A DNA stretch of 58,309 nucleotides, taken from contig PLYZ01000078.1 in assembly GCA_003151935.1 (NCBI GenBank), positions 1-58,309 on the forward strand, in the 5' to 3' direction. The position numbers were made by a program, and so were the translations under genes. Position 1 is the first letter of the stretch; each line of letters opens with the position of its first letter. Source of the stretch: Candidatus Dormiibacterota bacterium. Its GTDB lineage: Bacteria; Chloroflexota; Dormibacteria; Dormibacterales; Dormibacteraceae. Shown piece after piece: positions 1-9,083 of the stretch. The notes beneath the pieces were generated by a model. The model was not told where the DNA came from. It saw only the letters and a list, made by a program, of their open reading frames with translations, and did not search any database.

Positions 1-1621
1 GGTAGCGGAGCACCATGCCGTCGACAGTCAGCTCGTCGGCGATGGCAAGCACTGTGGCGCGCACGCGCGGATCGTCCGGCGGCAGGAAGCGCACCAGCGG
101 GATGAGCAGCACGGATGCGTCGAGCGCCCTGGTGCCATAGTGTTGCACGAAGACTCCCCGCTGGTCGACGCCGTGCTCGCACAGGTCCGCCTTGATCTCA
201 TCGGCCATCGCCTGCCAGCTCGTCGCCAGGCCGGCGTCACCGTGCAGCTCCGCGAGCCGCGCGCCCCGGTCGCAGGCCACCCAGCACATGAGCTTGGAGG
301 ACGTGAAGTGCTTGGGCTCGCCCCTCACCTCCCAGATCCCGCGATCCGGCTTCCTCCAGTTCTCGATCGCGCATTCGACGGCGCGCTTGAGGATCGGCCA
401 CACCACCTCCGGCAGGTAGTCGCGAGATTTCGTGTGCAGGTACACCGAGTCGAGCACCGCTCCCCACACGTCATGCTGCACCTGCTGGTACGCGGCGTTC
501 CCGACACGAACAGGTCGCGAGCCGTCATACCCGCTGAGATGATCGAGCGTCTTCTCGGTCAGATCGGGCTCGCCGCCGATGCCGTACATGATCTGCAGGT
601 CCTTCTTGCCCTTTGCCACGTCGGCAATGAAGTAGAAGAAGTCGTTCGCCTCGCGATCGAAGCCCAGCGTGTACAGGCCCCACAGCATGAAGGTCCCGTC
701 GCGGATCCACGTGTAGCGATAGTCCCAGTTGCGCTCGCCGCCGATCGTCTCCGGCAGCGAGGTCGTCGGTGCGGCGAGCAGGGCGCCGGTGGGGCTATAG
801 GTCAGCCCCTTCAGCGTCAGCGCGCTGCGCTGGAGATAGCTCTGCCACGGGTGCTCAGGGAACTCGCCGCGATTGATCCATTCGCGCCAGTAGTCGGCCG
901 TTCGCTCGACGCGTTGAAACGCCTCCTCGGCCGTGGCCGGAGCTGGATGCTCCTCCCAGTACTCCTTGGCGGTCGAGTGGCGGGACCGGGGCCAGACCAT
1001 CGCCACGTAGGCCTTCTCGCCCTGGCGCAGCGTCTTCGAGGCGTGGGCGCCGGGTCCTTCGAAGCCCATCCTGAGGTCGGTGACAAGCCTCACAGGCACG
1101 TCCATCTCACCACCGCTCGCGATCGCCTCGTTGTACCCCGGTCCGGCGTATTCCCACTTCGCCGCGGTGCGCCCGTAATCGAAGACGGGCTGGCAGTCGA
1201 GGCTGACCTCGACATCGCCCACGACGCACCGCGCGGTGCGAAGAAGGATGTGCTCCGCCTCGTAGTCGGTCGGGGGCCGGCGGTTGGTCCCGGAACGCCG
1301 CTGGCTGTGGTACCAGGGGCCGATGCACAGGGCGTCGCGGACGATCATCCAGCCCGTCCTGGTCCGCCAGGTCGTCTCCAGGACCAGCGTGCCGGGCAGG
1401 TAGCGCCGGCCGGCGGGAACCTGGGCTCCTGTCGGGCCGAACCTGAAGCTGCCCGCGGCGCGGTCGAGCATGGCTGCGAAGACGCTGGGGCTGTCGGGCC
1501 TGGGGAGGCACATCCACTCCAGCCGCCCGCTGGGAGCGATGAGGGCGTTCACCTCGCAGTCGGACAGGAACGCGTAGTCGGCGATGGGCGGGAAAGCGCT
1601 TGCGATCCCGCGTTGCGGCAT
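1..1621 (-). CDS. Glycoside hydrolase family 15 (glucoamylase/trehalase-like), 3' end outside window
   Basis: The reverse strand is open from an ATG at 1621 to the window edge, so about 540 N-terminal residues are visible and the C-terminus is missing. The N-terminus carries the GH15 opening (FPPIADYAFLSDCEVNALI, then GRLEWMCLPRPDSPSVF), and around residues 270-300 there is the hallmark run GLTYSPTGALLAAPTTSLPE followed by GGERNWDYRYTWIRD. The family hydrolyses alpha-glucosidic bonds (glucoamylase, or trehalase in bacterial relatives); the exact substrate cannot be told. Frames upstream of 1621 offer no better in-frame ATG. The gene lies 119 bases downstream of adk on the same strand. The catalytic acid/base pair lies partly in the missing portion and was not checked. 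Confidence 0.9.
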   Translation of the reverse strand, partial: MPQRGIASAFPPIADYAFLSDCEVNALIAPSGRLEWMCLPRPDSPSVFAAMLDRAAGSFRFGPTGAQVPAGRRYLPGTLVLETTWRTRTGWMIVRDALCIGPWYHSQRRSGTNRRPPTDYEAEHILLRTARCVVGDVEVSLDCQPVFDYGRTAAKWEYAGPGYNEAIASGGEMDVPVRLVTDLRMGFEGPGAHASKTLRQGEKAYVAMVWPRSRHSTAKEYWEEHPAPATAEEAFQRVERTADYWREWINRGEFPEHPWQSYLQRSALTLKGLTYSPTGALLAAPTTSLPETIGGERNWDYRYTWIRDGTFMLWGLYTLGFDREANDFFYFIADVAKGKKDLQIMYGIGGEPDLTEKTLDHLSGYDGSRPVRVGNAAYQQVQHDVWGAVLDSVYLHTKSRDYLPEVVWPILKRAVECAIENWRKPDRGIWEVRGEPKHFTSSKLMCWVACDRGARLAELHGDAGLATSWQAMADEIKADLCEHGVDQRGVFVQHYGTRALDASVLLIPLVRFLPPDDPRVRATVLAIADELTVDGMVLRY

Positions 1622-1740
1622 TCCAGGCCGCGGCTCGGCCTCATCCCCTGCCTGGGGGTGCGCGCGATCACCGTTTACGGCCGTCTTGACCGACTGGCCC
1701 AGGTCGCGCTCATCGGCTTTTCTTGCCACCGTTTCCCCAG

Positions 1741-2316
1741 CTACCGAGAGGATATGCCGATGGCCCGACGGATGCGCTCGAATACCTCGTCGACGTTTCC
1801 CACCCCGTCGACGACCTCGACCCGCACCCCCCGCTTGCGGTAGTGGTCGAGCACAGCGGCGGTGAGCTTGTGGTATTCGTGCATCCGCTCGGCGATCGCC
1901 TCTCGAGTGTCGTCGGCACGGCCTTCGACGGCGGCGCGATGGAGGATGCGATCGACCAGCGCGCTTTCAGGCACCTCGAGGGCGATCACGAAGTCCACGC
2001 GATGACCCTCCTCTGCCAGCATCCGGTCCAGGGCCATGGCCTGCTGGAGCGTGCGGGGAAACCCGTCGATCAGAACGTCCGAGCTACCGTCCGGGTCGCG
2101 CAGGATGCGCTGGACGATGCGGATGATCAGGTCGTCGGGGACGAGGTCCCCGGCGGCCATGACCCTGGCGACCTCCTTGCCGATCTCCGTGCCGCGCGCA
2201 ACCTCGGAGCGGAGGATGTCGCCCGTCGACAGGTGCGTCAGGCGGAACTCAGTCTCGATCCGGGCCGCCTGAGTGCCCTTCCCGCTGCCAGGTGGACCGA
2301 AGATGATGCCAATCAT
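1741..2316 (-). CDS. adk: Adenylate kinase
   Basis: This 191-residue protein interconverts ATP + AMP and 2 ADP in the cytoplasm. It opens with MIGIIFGPPGSGKGTQAARI (P-loop GPPGSGKGT), followed by the AMP-binding segment HLSTGDILR and the signature VLIDGFPRTLQQA. The LID region (about residues 120-150) is the short type with no zinc-binding cysteines. The reading frame stays open upstream, but the ATG at 2316 gives the canonical start; the extra 20 upstream residues are charged and unlike any Adk. Its ATG overlaps the stop of the ParB-like gene by four bases (ATGA), so the two are probably translationally coupled. This is not the usual ribosomal-protein operon setting of adk, so it may be a second copy. 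Confidence 0.95.
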   Translation of the reverse strand: MIGIIFGPPGSGKGTQAARIETEFRLTHLSTGDILRSEVARGTEIGKEVARVMAAGDLVPDDLIIRIVQRILRDPDGSSDVLIDGFPRTLQQAMALDRMLAEEGHRVDFVIALEVPESALVDRILHRAAVEGRADDTREAIAERMHEYHKLTAAVLDHYRKRGVRVEVVDGVGNVDEVFERIRRAIGISSR

Positions 2317-3224
2317 GGTTCGGCGCGATCTTTGGACCGCCGGTCGGGGATCTGGATCGCGTGGCGGCGCCGCCACCAGTTGCTGGCGTGCTCCTCAAGC
2401 AGAGCCAGCACGGCGGGATCGGGACCGGCAGCTTCGCCCACCTGGCTCAGCTTGAGCCATCGATGGGTGATCTCCACGTAGAGGTCCGCCTCCGTCCATC
2501 CGGGAAGCTGCTCCAGGACGTGGTGCTTGCGGATCGCCTCCGCCACCGGCTTGTAGACGTGGTCGTACCAGCTCGCGGCAGCCTCGGGCAGCGGAACCGC
2601 GCGGCCGAGCTCGAGGCCGAGAAAGTAGCCATGCCCGAGGATATGCTTGAGGATCTCGTCGTACCGGCCGAGGCGGCTGCACTCGAGCCGCGCGTCCGGG
2701 CGGGTGCGATGAAGCTGCGTCGTCTCGAGAAATGCGGCATATTCGGCCGCCCTGAGCAGCGCGCCCGCGTCGCGCTTGCGTCCCAGCGGTGCGCGCGTCT
2801 TGACCTCGACCACGCGCGCGTTGATCGTGGCGCGTCCGAGGCTCCGGGCGACCGACACGCGGTGGTGCCCGTCGATCACGTAATAGTCGTCGCCCACCTT
2901 GTACACGTCGATTGGAGGCAGCTCATCGCCTTCCACCATCGCCTGGTAGATTCGCGTCCAGCGGTCGCGCAAGCGCCTGTTGACCGGCAGAAAGGCAGGG
3001 TCGAAGTCGCCGGTCTTGGAAGCAGGCGCGGCCGAGCCCACGATCCTGTCCAGCGGGATCTCCTGAATGCCGCCGTAGGCCCTGCCCTCGAGGCCCGCCG
3101 CCTCCAGCACCGGCTCGATCGACTGCAGGCTGCGAGCCCGCCTGGTCAGAATCGAGCCAACGGTGCGTCTGAAGGCGCGAAAGCGGGCGGCGTCGAAGTC
3201 CTCGAGCGCCCGGATCCGCTCCAA
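2313..3224 (-). CDS. ParB/Srx-fold protein of unknown role
   Basis: A 303-residue protein with a ParB-like core at about residues 55-150: a substrate loop (LPPIDVYKVGDDYYVIDGHH) with the conserved DGHHRVSVAR that in ParB-type domains binds nucleotide. The N-terminal 50 residues are helical and basic. The C-terminal half has no recognised DNA-binding HTH, so it is not a classical Spo0J/ParB, and there is no parA or origin nearby. It is co-transcribed with adk through a four-base overlap. Function unknown; a nucleotide-binding or regulatory role is an inference from the fold only. Confidence 0.75.
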   Translation of the reverse strand: MERIRALEDFDAARFRAFRRTVGSILTRRARSLQSIEPVLEAAGLEGRAYGGIQEIPLDRIVGSAAPASKTGDFDPAFLPVNRRLRDRWTRIYQAMVEGDELPPIDVYKVGDDYYVIDGHHRVSVARSLGRATINARVVEVKTRAPLGRKRDAGALLRAAEYAAFLETTQLHRTRPDARLECSRLGRYDEILKHILGHGYFLGLELGRAVPLPEAAASWYDHVYKPVAEAIRKHHVLEQLPGWTEADLYVEITHRWLKLSQVGEAAGPDPAVLALLEEHASNWWRRRHAIQIPDRRSKDRAEP

Positions 3225-3414
3225 ACCTAGCAGCCCATTGGAGGCCGGCCGACGGATCTTCGTCGCCCATGCGGCCGCATTGCGTCGTTGCCGCCTGCGC
3301 TCCTCACGACGCGTATTGACGCATACGCTTGTTGTGCTGCTCGGCGGCGCCTAGCACTGCAGCCACCTGGGCAACGAATCTCTCGCCGTCCGACCTCCAA
3401 CGGGCTGCCGGCCC

Positions 3415-4473
3415 TTAGATGAGGGCCTTTTCGCTCTCCGCGTCGAAGAAGTGCATGCTGCGGGTGTCCAGGCCCAGCCGGACCGTGTCGCCCGGATCCA
3501 CCTTCATCCGCGGATCGACGCGCGCTGTGACCTGGTCCGAGCCGACCTGTCCGTACAGGAACTGGTCGGAGCCGAGCCGCTCCACCACGTCGACCTTCAT
3601 CTGCATCGACGGGCCGCCGTCGACCACCCGGTCGGTGACCGCCTCGGGCCGGAACCCGAGCGTGCCCTTGGTCGCGCCGACCGGCTTCGGCAGCGTGACC
3701 TCCAGGCCGGAAGCCTTCGCCGTGCCGTTGTCCACGGTCGCCGGCACGAAGTTCATCGTTGGGCTCCCGATGAAGCCCGCCACGAAGAGGTTGGCCGGGT
3801 GGTCGTAGATTTCGCCCGGCGTGCCGACCTGCTGCAGGATGCCGGCGTTCATGATCGCGATCCGGTCCCCCATCGTCATCGCCTCGACCTGGTCGTGCGT
3901 GACATAGATGAAGGTGGTTTCGAGGTCGCGGTGCAGCTTCTGCAGCTCGATCCGGGTCTGGCCTCGCAGCTTGGCGTCCAGGTTGGAGAGCGGCTCGTCG
4001 AGGAGGAAGACCTTGGGGCTGCGCACGATGGCGCGCCCCAGGGCGACCCGCTGCCGCTGGCCGCCTGAGAGGGCGCGTGGCTTGCGCTTCAGGAAGTTGT
4101 CGAGGCCGAGGATCCGAGACGCGTTCTTGACCCGCTTGTCGATGTCGTCCTTCTTCATGTGCTGCATCTGCAGCGGGAAGGCCATGTTGTCGTACACGCT
4201 CATGTGCGGGTAGAGGGCGTAGGACTGGAACACCATCGCGATGTCGCGGTCCTTCGCCGCCACGTTGTTCACGACGCGGTCGCCGATCCGGATCTCACCT
4301 TCGCTGATCGCCTCGAGCCCAGCGAGCATGCGCAGCGCCGTGGACTTGCCACAGCCGGATGGGCCGACCAGCACCATGAACTCCTTGTCTTTGATCTCGA
4401 CGTTGAAATCCTTGACCACGGTGAGGTCCGCGGTGTAGCGCTTCACTACATGGTCGTAGGTGACTGATGCCAT
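3415..4473 (-). CDS. ugpC: Carbohydrate ABC transporter ATP-binding protein (UgpC/MsmK type)
   Basis: A 352-residue ATPase that powers sugar import with the two permeases just upstream. Walker A is GPSGCGKST (about residue 37), the ABC signature is LSGGQRQRVALGRA, and Walker B is VFLLDEPLSNLDAKLRGQTR; the switch histidine is in YVTHDQVEAM. The C-terminal 110 residues form the TOBE/OB regulatory domain typical of MalK/UgpC proteins. It lies six bases after the MalG-type permease, as the last gene of the four-gene operon. UgpC-type ATPases often serve several importers, so its presence does not define the sugar. Confidence 0.93.
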   Translation of the reverse strand: MASVTYDHVVKRYTADLTVVKDFNVEIKDKEFMVLVGPSGCGKSTALRMLAGLEAISEGEIRIGDRVVNNVAAKDRDIAMVFQSYALYPHMSVYDNMAFPLQMQHMKKDDIDKRVKNASRILGLDNFLKRKPRALSGGQRQRVALGRAIVRSPKVFLLDEPLSNLDAKLRGQTRIELQKLHRDLETTFIYVTHDQVEAMTMGDRIAIMNAGILQQVGTPGEIYDHPANLFVAGFIGSPTMNFVPATVDNGTAKASGLEVTLPKPVGATKGTLGFRPEAVTDRVVDGGPSMQMKVDVVERLGSDQFLYGQVGSDQVTARVDPRMKVDPGDTVRLGLDTRSMHFFDAESEKALI

Positions 4474-4479
4474 CTTTAT

Positions 4480-5406
4480 CTATCCCTTCACAGAACCGGC
4501 GAGGATGCCGCGGACGAAGTAGCGCTGGAGGCTGAGGAACACGACCAGGGGCACGATCATCGAGAAAAATGCCGCCGCGGTCAACAGCTGGTAGTTCTGG
4601 CCGTACGAGCCGACCAGGTTGACGAGGGTAACCGTGACCGGAGCCACCGTCGCCACCCCGCCCACGTAGATGAGGGCGACGAGCAGGTCATTCCAGACCC
4701 AGAGGAACTGGAAGATCACGAGCGATGCGATCGCCGGCACGGAAAGCGGCAGCACGATGCGGAAGAAAACGGTCAGCGTTCCCGCTCCATCGATCTCCGC
4801 CGACTCGAAGAGGTCACTGGGGAGGGCGCGGAAGAAGTTCGAAAGCAGATAGATCGAGAACGGCAGTCCGTAGCCGGCGTGCGCGAGCCACAGAGGGATG
4901 AAAGGCGGCAGTCCAATCGCGGTGAGGTGTTGGGGAGTGAGGCCGAGCTTGACGAATTCCGTGGTCACCGGGATGAAGGTGAGCTGCAGGGGCACGGCCA
5001 GCAGCCCCACGAGGGCCAGGAAGATCCAGTCGCGCCCGGGGAACTTCATCCAGGCGAAGGCATAAGCGGCAAACGCCGCCAGGGTGACCGGGATGACGGT
5101 GGCCGGGATCGAGATCATGAAGCTGTTGAACAAGCTCTGCCCGAGGTTGCTCGCGGCGAACATCTGCGAGTAGTTGTCCAGCGTGAACTTGAACGGCGGC
5201 GACAGGGCCGTCCACCAGCCGCTGTTTGAGATGTCTGCCGGCAGGCGGAAGGATGTGATCAGGAGGCCGATCGTGGGCACCATCCAGGCGACCGTCAGGC
5301 CGATCACCACGACGTGCAGGACGAAGCCGCCGAGGCGGTCGGAGAGCCATCGCGGGGAGAACCTGGCTGTGGTCGAAGAGGTCGGGGACGCGACCGCGAT
5401 TGTCAT
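4480..5406 (-). CDS. Carbohydrate ABC transporter permease, MalG type
   Basis: A 308-residue inner-membrane permease with about six predicted transmembrane segments, the first at residues 30-52. The cytoplasmic coupling (EAA) loop is visible as ESAEIDGAGTLTVFFRIVLP in the second half. The N-terminal 25 residues are Ser/Thr-rich and cytoplasmic. Its start overlaps the stop of the MalF-type permease by four bases (ATGA), and the ATPase follows after six bases. It forms the heterodimeric channel with the 5403-6419 product. Confidence 0.9.
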   Translation of the reverse strand: MTIAVASPTSSTTARFSPRWLSDRLGGFVLHVVVIGLTVAWMVPTIGLLITSFRLPADISNSGWWTALSPPFKFTLDNYSQMFAASNLGQSLFNSFMISIPATVIPVTLAAFAAYAFAWMKFPGRDWIFLALVGLLAVPLQLTFIPVTTEFVKLGLTPQHLTAIGLPPFIPLWLAHAGYGLPFSIYLLSNFFRALPSDLFESAEIDGAGTLTVFFRIVLPLSVPAIASLVIFQFLWVWNDLLVALIYVGGVATVAPVTVTLVNLVGSYGQNYQLLTAAAFFSMIVPLVVFLSLQRYFVRGILAGSVKG

Positions 5407-6419
5407 CGCCTGGCCTCCACCGCCCTGAACTGACGCAGGTTGAAGATCAAAACGGGTATGACTGTTAAGAGCAGGATCACCGCCACCGCGCTGGCGCCTC
5501 CAAAGTCGTGAGAGTTATAGAGCAGCTGGTACATGCGGTTGGCGAGCACGTCCGTGTTGTAGTTGCCGTTGGTCATTGCGTAAACCACATCGAACGCCTT
5601 GAGGGCGAAGATCACGAGCGTCGTGCCAACGACCACGACCGTGGGCATCATCAGGGGAAAGATCACGCGGCGGAAGATCGTGATCTCACCCGCGCCGTCC
5701 ACGCGAGCCGCTTCTAGCAGGTCGCCGGGTATGCCCTTGAGCGCAGCCGACAAGATCACCAGTGAAAATCCGACGATTCCCCACACCGCGGCCCCGATTA
5801 GGGCCAGGTCGTTGAGCGGGAACAGCCCGAGCAGCGGCGTTTCGTCCTGGATCCAGGTCCTCGGGTCCTGGTGGAACACGGTGTTGAGGATGAAGTTGAG
5901 CGTGCCTGTCTGCGGCTGCCCCGGCGGTTGGTATGCGTACATGAACTTCCAGATCACCACGAGGGCGACGGACGAGATCGCCATGGGCATGAAGATCAGC
6001 GACTTGACGACGCTCTCGTACGGCACCCGGTCGAACAGCACCGCAAGCAGCAAGCCGAACGCGAGCACGAAAAGCGTGTAGAAGATCAGCCAGAAGAGGT
6101 TGTTCCGGATCGCGATCCAGGCGCCCCCGGTCGGGAATCCGGCCAGCTGGGCGGCGAAGTTCTGAAATCCGATGAAGACGCCGTTCTTGTCCTGAAAGCT
6201 CTGGAACACGGTGCCGATCGCCGGGGCCACCAGAAAGCCGGTGACAAGCACGAGCGCCGGCGCGACCCAGATCCACGGCCGGACAGCCGGTCGAGACTTA
6301 TCGGGCAGCCGCCGGACCAGGTACTCGCCGCCCACGATGTAGGCGGCGAGCACCAGCGGTACGCCGATGATCACGACGACCAGCGTCGGCAGATCCGTAA
6401 GAAGGACGCTGAAGTCCAA
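5403..6419 (-). CDS. Carbohydrate ABC transporter permease, MalF type
   Basis: A 338-residue permease with hydrophobic segments near residues 10-30 and 48-70 and at least four more downstream. The EAA coupling loop reads LLEAARVDGAGEITIFRRVI. The first hydrophobic stretch followed by a short charged loop (RRLPDKSRPAVRPW) matches the N-terminal extra helix of MalF-like subunits. It follows the binding-protein gene by 17 bases and overlaps the MalG-type gene, so all four importer genes form one transcription unit. Confidence 0.9.
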   Translation of the reverse strand: MDFSVLLTDLPTLVVVIIGVPLVLAAYIVGGEYLVRRLPDKSRPAVRPWIWVAPALVLVTGFLVAPAIGTVFQSFQDKNGVFIGFQNFAAQLAGFPTGGAWIAIRNNLFWLIFYTLFVLAFGLLLAVLFDRVPYESVVKSLIFMPMAISSVALVVIWKFMYAYQPPGQPQTGTLNFILNTVFHQDPRTWIQDETPLLGLFPLNDLALIGAAVWGIVGFSLVILSAALKGIPGDLLEAARVDGAGEITIFRRVIFPLMMPTVVVVGTTLVIFALKAFDVVYAMTNGNYNTDVLANRMYQLLYNSHDFGGASAVAVILLLTVIPVLIFNLRQFRAVEARR

Positions 6420-6436
6420 CTCTTTCGATTATTTGA

Positions 6437-7738
6437 TTACGACGTATACGCCTTGGCCTGGACCGCGTCCAGGTTCGCAAGGATCGAGTTGAGATTCCCC
6501 TGGTTCTGCGCGAACTGGAGCACTGCCGACCAGTACGCGTTCCTCATGTCAGACGGCATCTGGTCGCCCGCGTCGTACTTGGCGATCTTGGTCGCGACCA
6601 GGATCTGGGCGGTCGACTTCGACAGAGCGTCCGGGTAGTCGGTCAGAGGCACCTGGTTGTTCGGCGAGATCTTGCCGCCGCGCTTGACCCAGATGGCCTG
6701 GGCGTCAGCGGTCATGAGGTACTTGAGCATCTTCTCGGCCTGGGGTGTGTCGTTGAACATCGACCACGCGTCTCCGGCGACGACGTGCGCGCCGGCGTAC
6801 TGAGAGGTGATGTCCGGGAGTGAGAAGAAGTTGTAGTCAGTTCCGGCCTGCAGCGATGCGTTTGCGCTCTGGAAGAAGCTGGTGATGAACGACGCCTGGT
6901 TGTGCATGTAGCACTTGGGCGGGCTCTGGAACATCGGTGTGCCGGCGTCGCCGAAGTTGGTGGCGGACATGTTCTTGGCTCCGCCATACACGTTGCTGTC
7001 ATTGGACCCGAGGATCTGGCCCCAGGTCTGCCAGGCCAGCTTGATCTCAGGAGAGGTCCACTTCAGCTTGCCCTGCCACCAGTTGTCGTAGACGGTCGGC
7101 CCCGACTGGCTGAGGACGATTTCCTTGACCCAGTCGCTGCCCGGCCATCCAGAGGCCGCGCCACTCTCGAGACCGATACACCACGGGGTGGTCCCGCTGC
7201 TCTTGATCGTCTGCTGTAGGTCGAGCAGGGACTGCCAGCTGTTGGGGACGTTGTAACCCTTGGCCTGGAAGTTCTTTGGGTCGTACCAGATCAGGCCCTT
7301 GAGCGAGACCCACGAGTAAACCTGGTAGAGCTTGCCGTCGCCCAGCGGCTCCCCGAGCGTGACCCAGCCCGGCGAGTACTGCGACTGCAGCGCGGTCATG
7401 TCCACGATGTTGTTGAGGGCTTTGACCTTGCCCCCTTTGGCAAACGTGGTGAGCAGTGCTGGGCTCGGTGCTGCCGCCAGATCGGGCGGGTTGCCCGCCG
7501 CCACGCGCGTGGTCAGGAGCGCGTCCTGGTCGCGGCTGGCCTCATAGTTGATGGTGATTCCCGTTTGGTCCGTGAAAGGCTTCATCACGGCGAAGAACGA
7601 GGCTTGCTCGGCCCCCGTCCAGGTCGCCATCACGTTTACGGACCCGGCGGCCGGTGTCGAGCTCGTCCCACACGCCACGGCCGTGACGACGGCCGCGAGC
7701 GACAGGAGAAGGCTACGTTTCAACCACAAACGACGCAT
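6437..7738 (-). CDS. Extracellular sugar-binding lipoprotein of the ABC importer
   Basis: A 433-residue solute-binding protein. It starts with a lipoprotein signal (MRRLWLKRSLLLSLAAVVTA, then VAC) so Cys23 is the likely lipidated residue. The mature part begins with a Ser/Thr/Pro linker and then the family-1 sugar-binding fold: VMATWTGAEQASFFAVMKPF, and FNDTPQAEKMLKYLMTADAQ near the C-terminus. Its size and the downstream MalF/MalG/UgpC genes fit a carbohydrate importer. A strong Shine-Dalgarno (AGGGGG) precedes the ATG by about ten bases. The sugar is unknown; a beta-glucoside or oligosaccharide is plausible because a GH1 gene sits beyond the LacI regulator. Confidence 0.92.
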   Translation of the reverse strand: MRRLWLKRSLLLSLAAVVTAVACGTSSTPAAGSVNVMATWTGAEQASFFAVMKPFTDQTGITINYEASRDQDALLTTRVAAGNPPDLAAAPSPALLTTFAKGGKVKALNNIVDMTALQSQYSPGWVTLGEPLGDGKLYQVYSWVSLKGLIWYDPKNFQAKGYNVPNSWQSLLDLQQTIKSSGTTPWCIGLESGAASGWPGSDWVKEIVLSQSGPTVYDNWWQGKLKWTSPEIKLAWQTWGQILGSNDSNVYGGAKNMSATNFGDAGTPMFQSPPKCYMHNQASFITSFFQSANASLQAGTDYNFFSLPDITSQYAGAHVVAGDAWSMFNDTPQAEKMLKYLMTADAQAIWVKRGGKISPNNQVPLTDYPDALSKSTAQILVATKIAKYDAGDQMPSDMRNAYWSAVLQFAQNQGNLNSILANLDAVQAKAYTS

Positions 7739-7877
7739 TTCTCAAATCCCCCTTTGAGTTGATTGCGCTGGTAAACCCCTACTTGGCGAATCATTCTATG
7801 TCCTCTCATGACTTACGTATTTGTCGCTTTGTATCAAGCTGCCAATGCAAAGCACATCGCGAATCTCGCTTGGTGAG

Positions 7878-8921
7878 CTACGAGCTGCGGCCGCTCACCT
7901 CCTTTGACTCGAATGGACGTGAGGTGGAGCCTCGGACCACGAGGCTCGTCCCGAGCGGCGCGGGCGACTCGACAGTCCTGCCCTTCATCCGCTGGATCAG
8001 CAGGCGTGCCGCGAGGCGCCCCTTCTCGACGATCGGCTGCCGGACCGTCGTCAGCGCGGGATTGGTCCACGCCGCCATCGGCAGGTCGTCGTAACCCACG
8101 ATCGACAGGTCGTCCGGAATCTTCAGCCCGGCTGTACGCGCGGCCGCCATCAGGCCGATGGCCGCCATGTCGCTCATGGCGAGGACGGCGGTCGGTCTGC
8201 GCCTGCCTTTGGGCAGAGCATCGAACGCGCGCGCTCCAGCCGCCATCGTCACTCCGGCGGTCACCGTGAACGGCTCGGGGGCGCCGGCGCGATCCAGGGC
8301 CGCGCGGTAGCCGGCGAGCCTTCTGGATGCCGCCGGCGTGTGCCCGACCTGCGCCCGAGTCGGCGGCAGCACGATGATCGCGACCTCACGGTGCCCGAGG
8401 TCCAGGACGTGCTGCGCCGCGGCCTCCGCGCCTCCCGCGTCGTCGACGTTGACCGCCGGGTGGTTGGGTGACGCGTCGGAGTCAACCAGCACGGCGGGGA
8501 TGCCGATCCGGTCGAGCATCTCCAGCGCCCGGTCGTCGGGGCTCAGGCCAAGGCTGATGAATCCGTCGACCGACGCCTGGCGGATCGCGCCTTCGAGCGA
8601 GCCGTCCAGGGGCGGGACGAGCAGTATCGTGAGGTCGTGCTCCTCGCAAAGCTCCCCCAGGCCCTGCATGAGCTCGCTCAGGAACGGGTTGGCGAAAACA
8701 GTGGACAGGCGCTGCGGGATGAGCACCCCGATCGTCCCGCTGCGACGCATCGAGAGCGCGCGGGCCGCGGGGTGCGGCGCGTAGCCGAGCTCATGCGCGA
8801 CGCCGAGCACGCGCTCGAGCGTCGCCTGGCCGAGCTTCTCGGGATTGTTGAAGGCGAAGGAAACCGCGGTCTTCGAGACGCCCGCTGCGCTCGCCACGTC
8901 AGCGATGTTGACCCGAGACAC
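7878..8921 (-). CDS. LacI-family transcriptional regulator
   Basis: A 347-residue repressor with the LacI helix-turn-helix at the N-terminus (VNIADVASAAGVSKTAVSFA, hinge helix NPEKLGQATLERVL) and a periplasmic-binding-protein-like effector domain from about residue 60 (GTIGVLIPQRLSTVFANPFL; SIVGYDDLPMAAWTNPALTT near the end). The start is a GTG. It lies between the importer operon (same strand, downstream) and a divergent GH1 gene, so it probably controls both; a perfect palindrome in the 162-base divergent region is the likely operator. The effector is presumably a sugar handled by these genes. Confidence 0.93.
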   Translation of the reverse strand: MSRVNIADVASAAGVSKTAVSFAFNNPEKLGQATLERVLGVAHELGYAPHPAARALSMRRSGTIGVLIPQRLSTVFANPFLSELMQGLGELCEEHDLTILLVPPLDGSLEGAIRQASVDGFISLGLSPDDRALEMLDRIGIPAVLVDSDASPNHPAVNVDDAGGAEAAAQHVLDLGHREVAIIVLPPTRAQVGHTPAASRRLAGYRAALDRAGAPEPFTVTAGVTMAAGARAFDALPKGRRRPTAVLAMSDMAAIGLMAAARTAGLKIPDDLSIVGYDDLPMAAWTNPALTTVRQPIVEKGRLAARLLIQRMKGRTVESPAPLGTSLVVRGSTSRPFESKEVSGRSS

Positions 8922-8971
8922 CCAGGCTTGACCTCAAATGACATCCCCCTAGAAGGTTCGAATCGATCGGA

Positions 8972-8996
8972 TAAACCGCTTTACTAAAGCGGTTTA
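8972..8996. promoter_or_regulatory. Perfect palindrome, likely LacI-family operator
   Basis: Two perfect 12-base arms (TAAACCGCTTTA and TAAAGCGGTTTA) flank one central C in the region between the divergent LacI-regulator and GH1 genes. LacI-family operators are palindromes of this size, and the TTTACTAAA core is common in them. A weak partial match lies upstream of the binding-protein gene (near 7770-7782, about 8 of 12 positions of one arm). Assignment to this regulator is inference from position. Confidence 0.7.
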
Positions 8997-9083
8997 GGTG
9001 CGATCCTATGTCGCCCACGGCCTGCTGTCAAGAAGCAACCTGGCCGGCCCACCGGACACCCGGTCTGTGGAACACTCCGCCGG

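Noticed and set aside
140-1843. 567-codon open frame on the plus strand
   Set aside because: It is antisense to the GH15 gene, whose frame carries clear family motifs; the plus-strand product is Arg/Pro/Val-rich shadow sequence.
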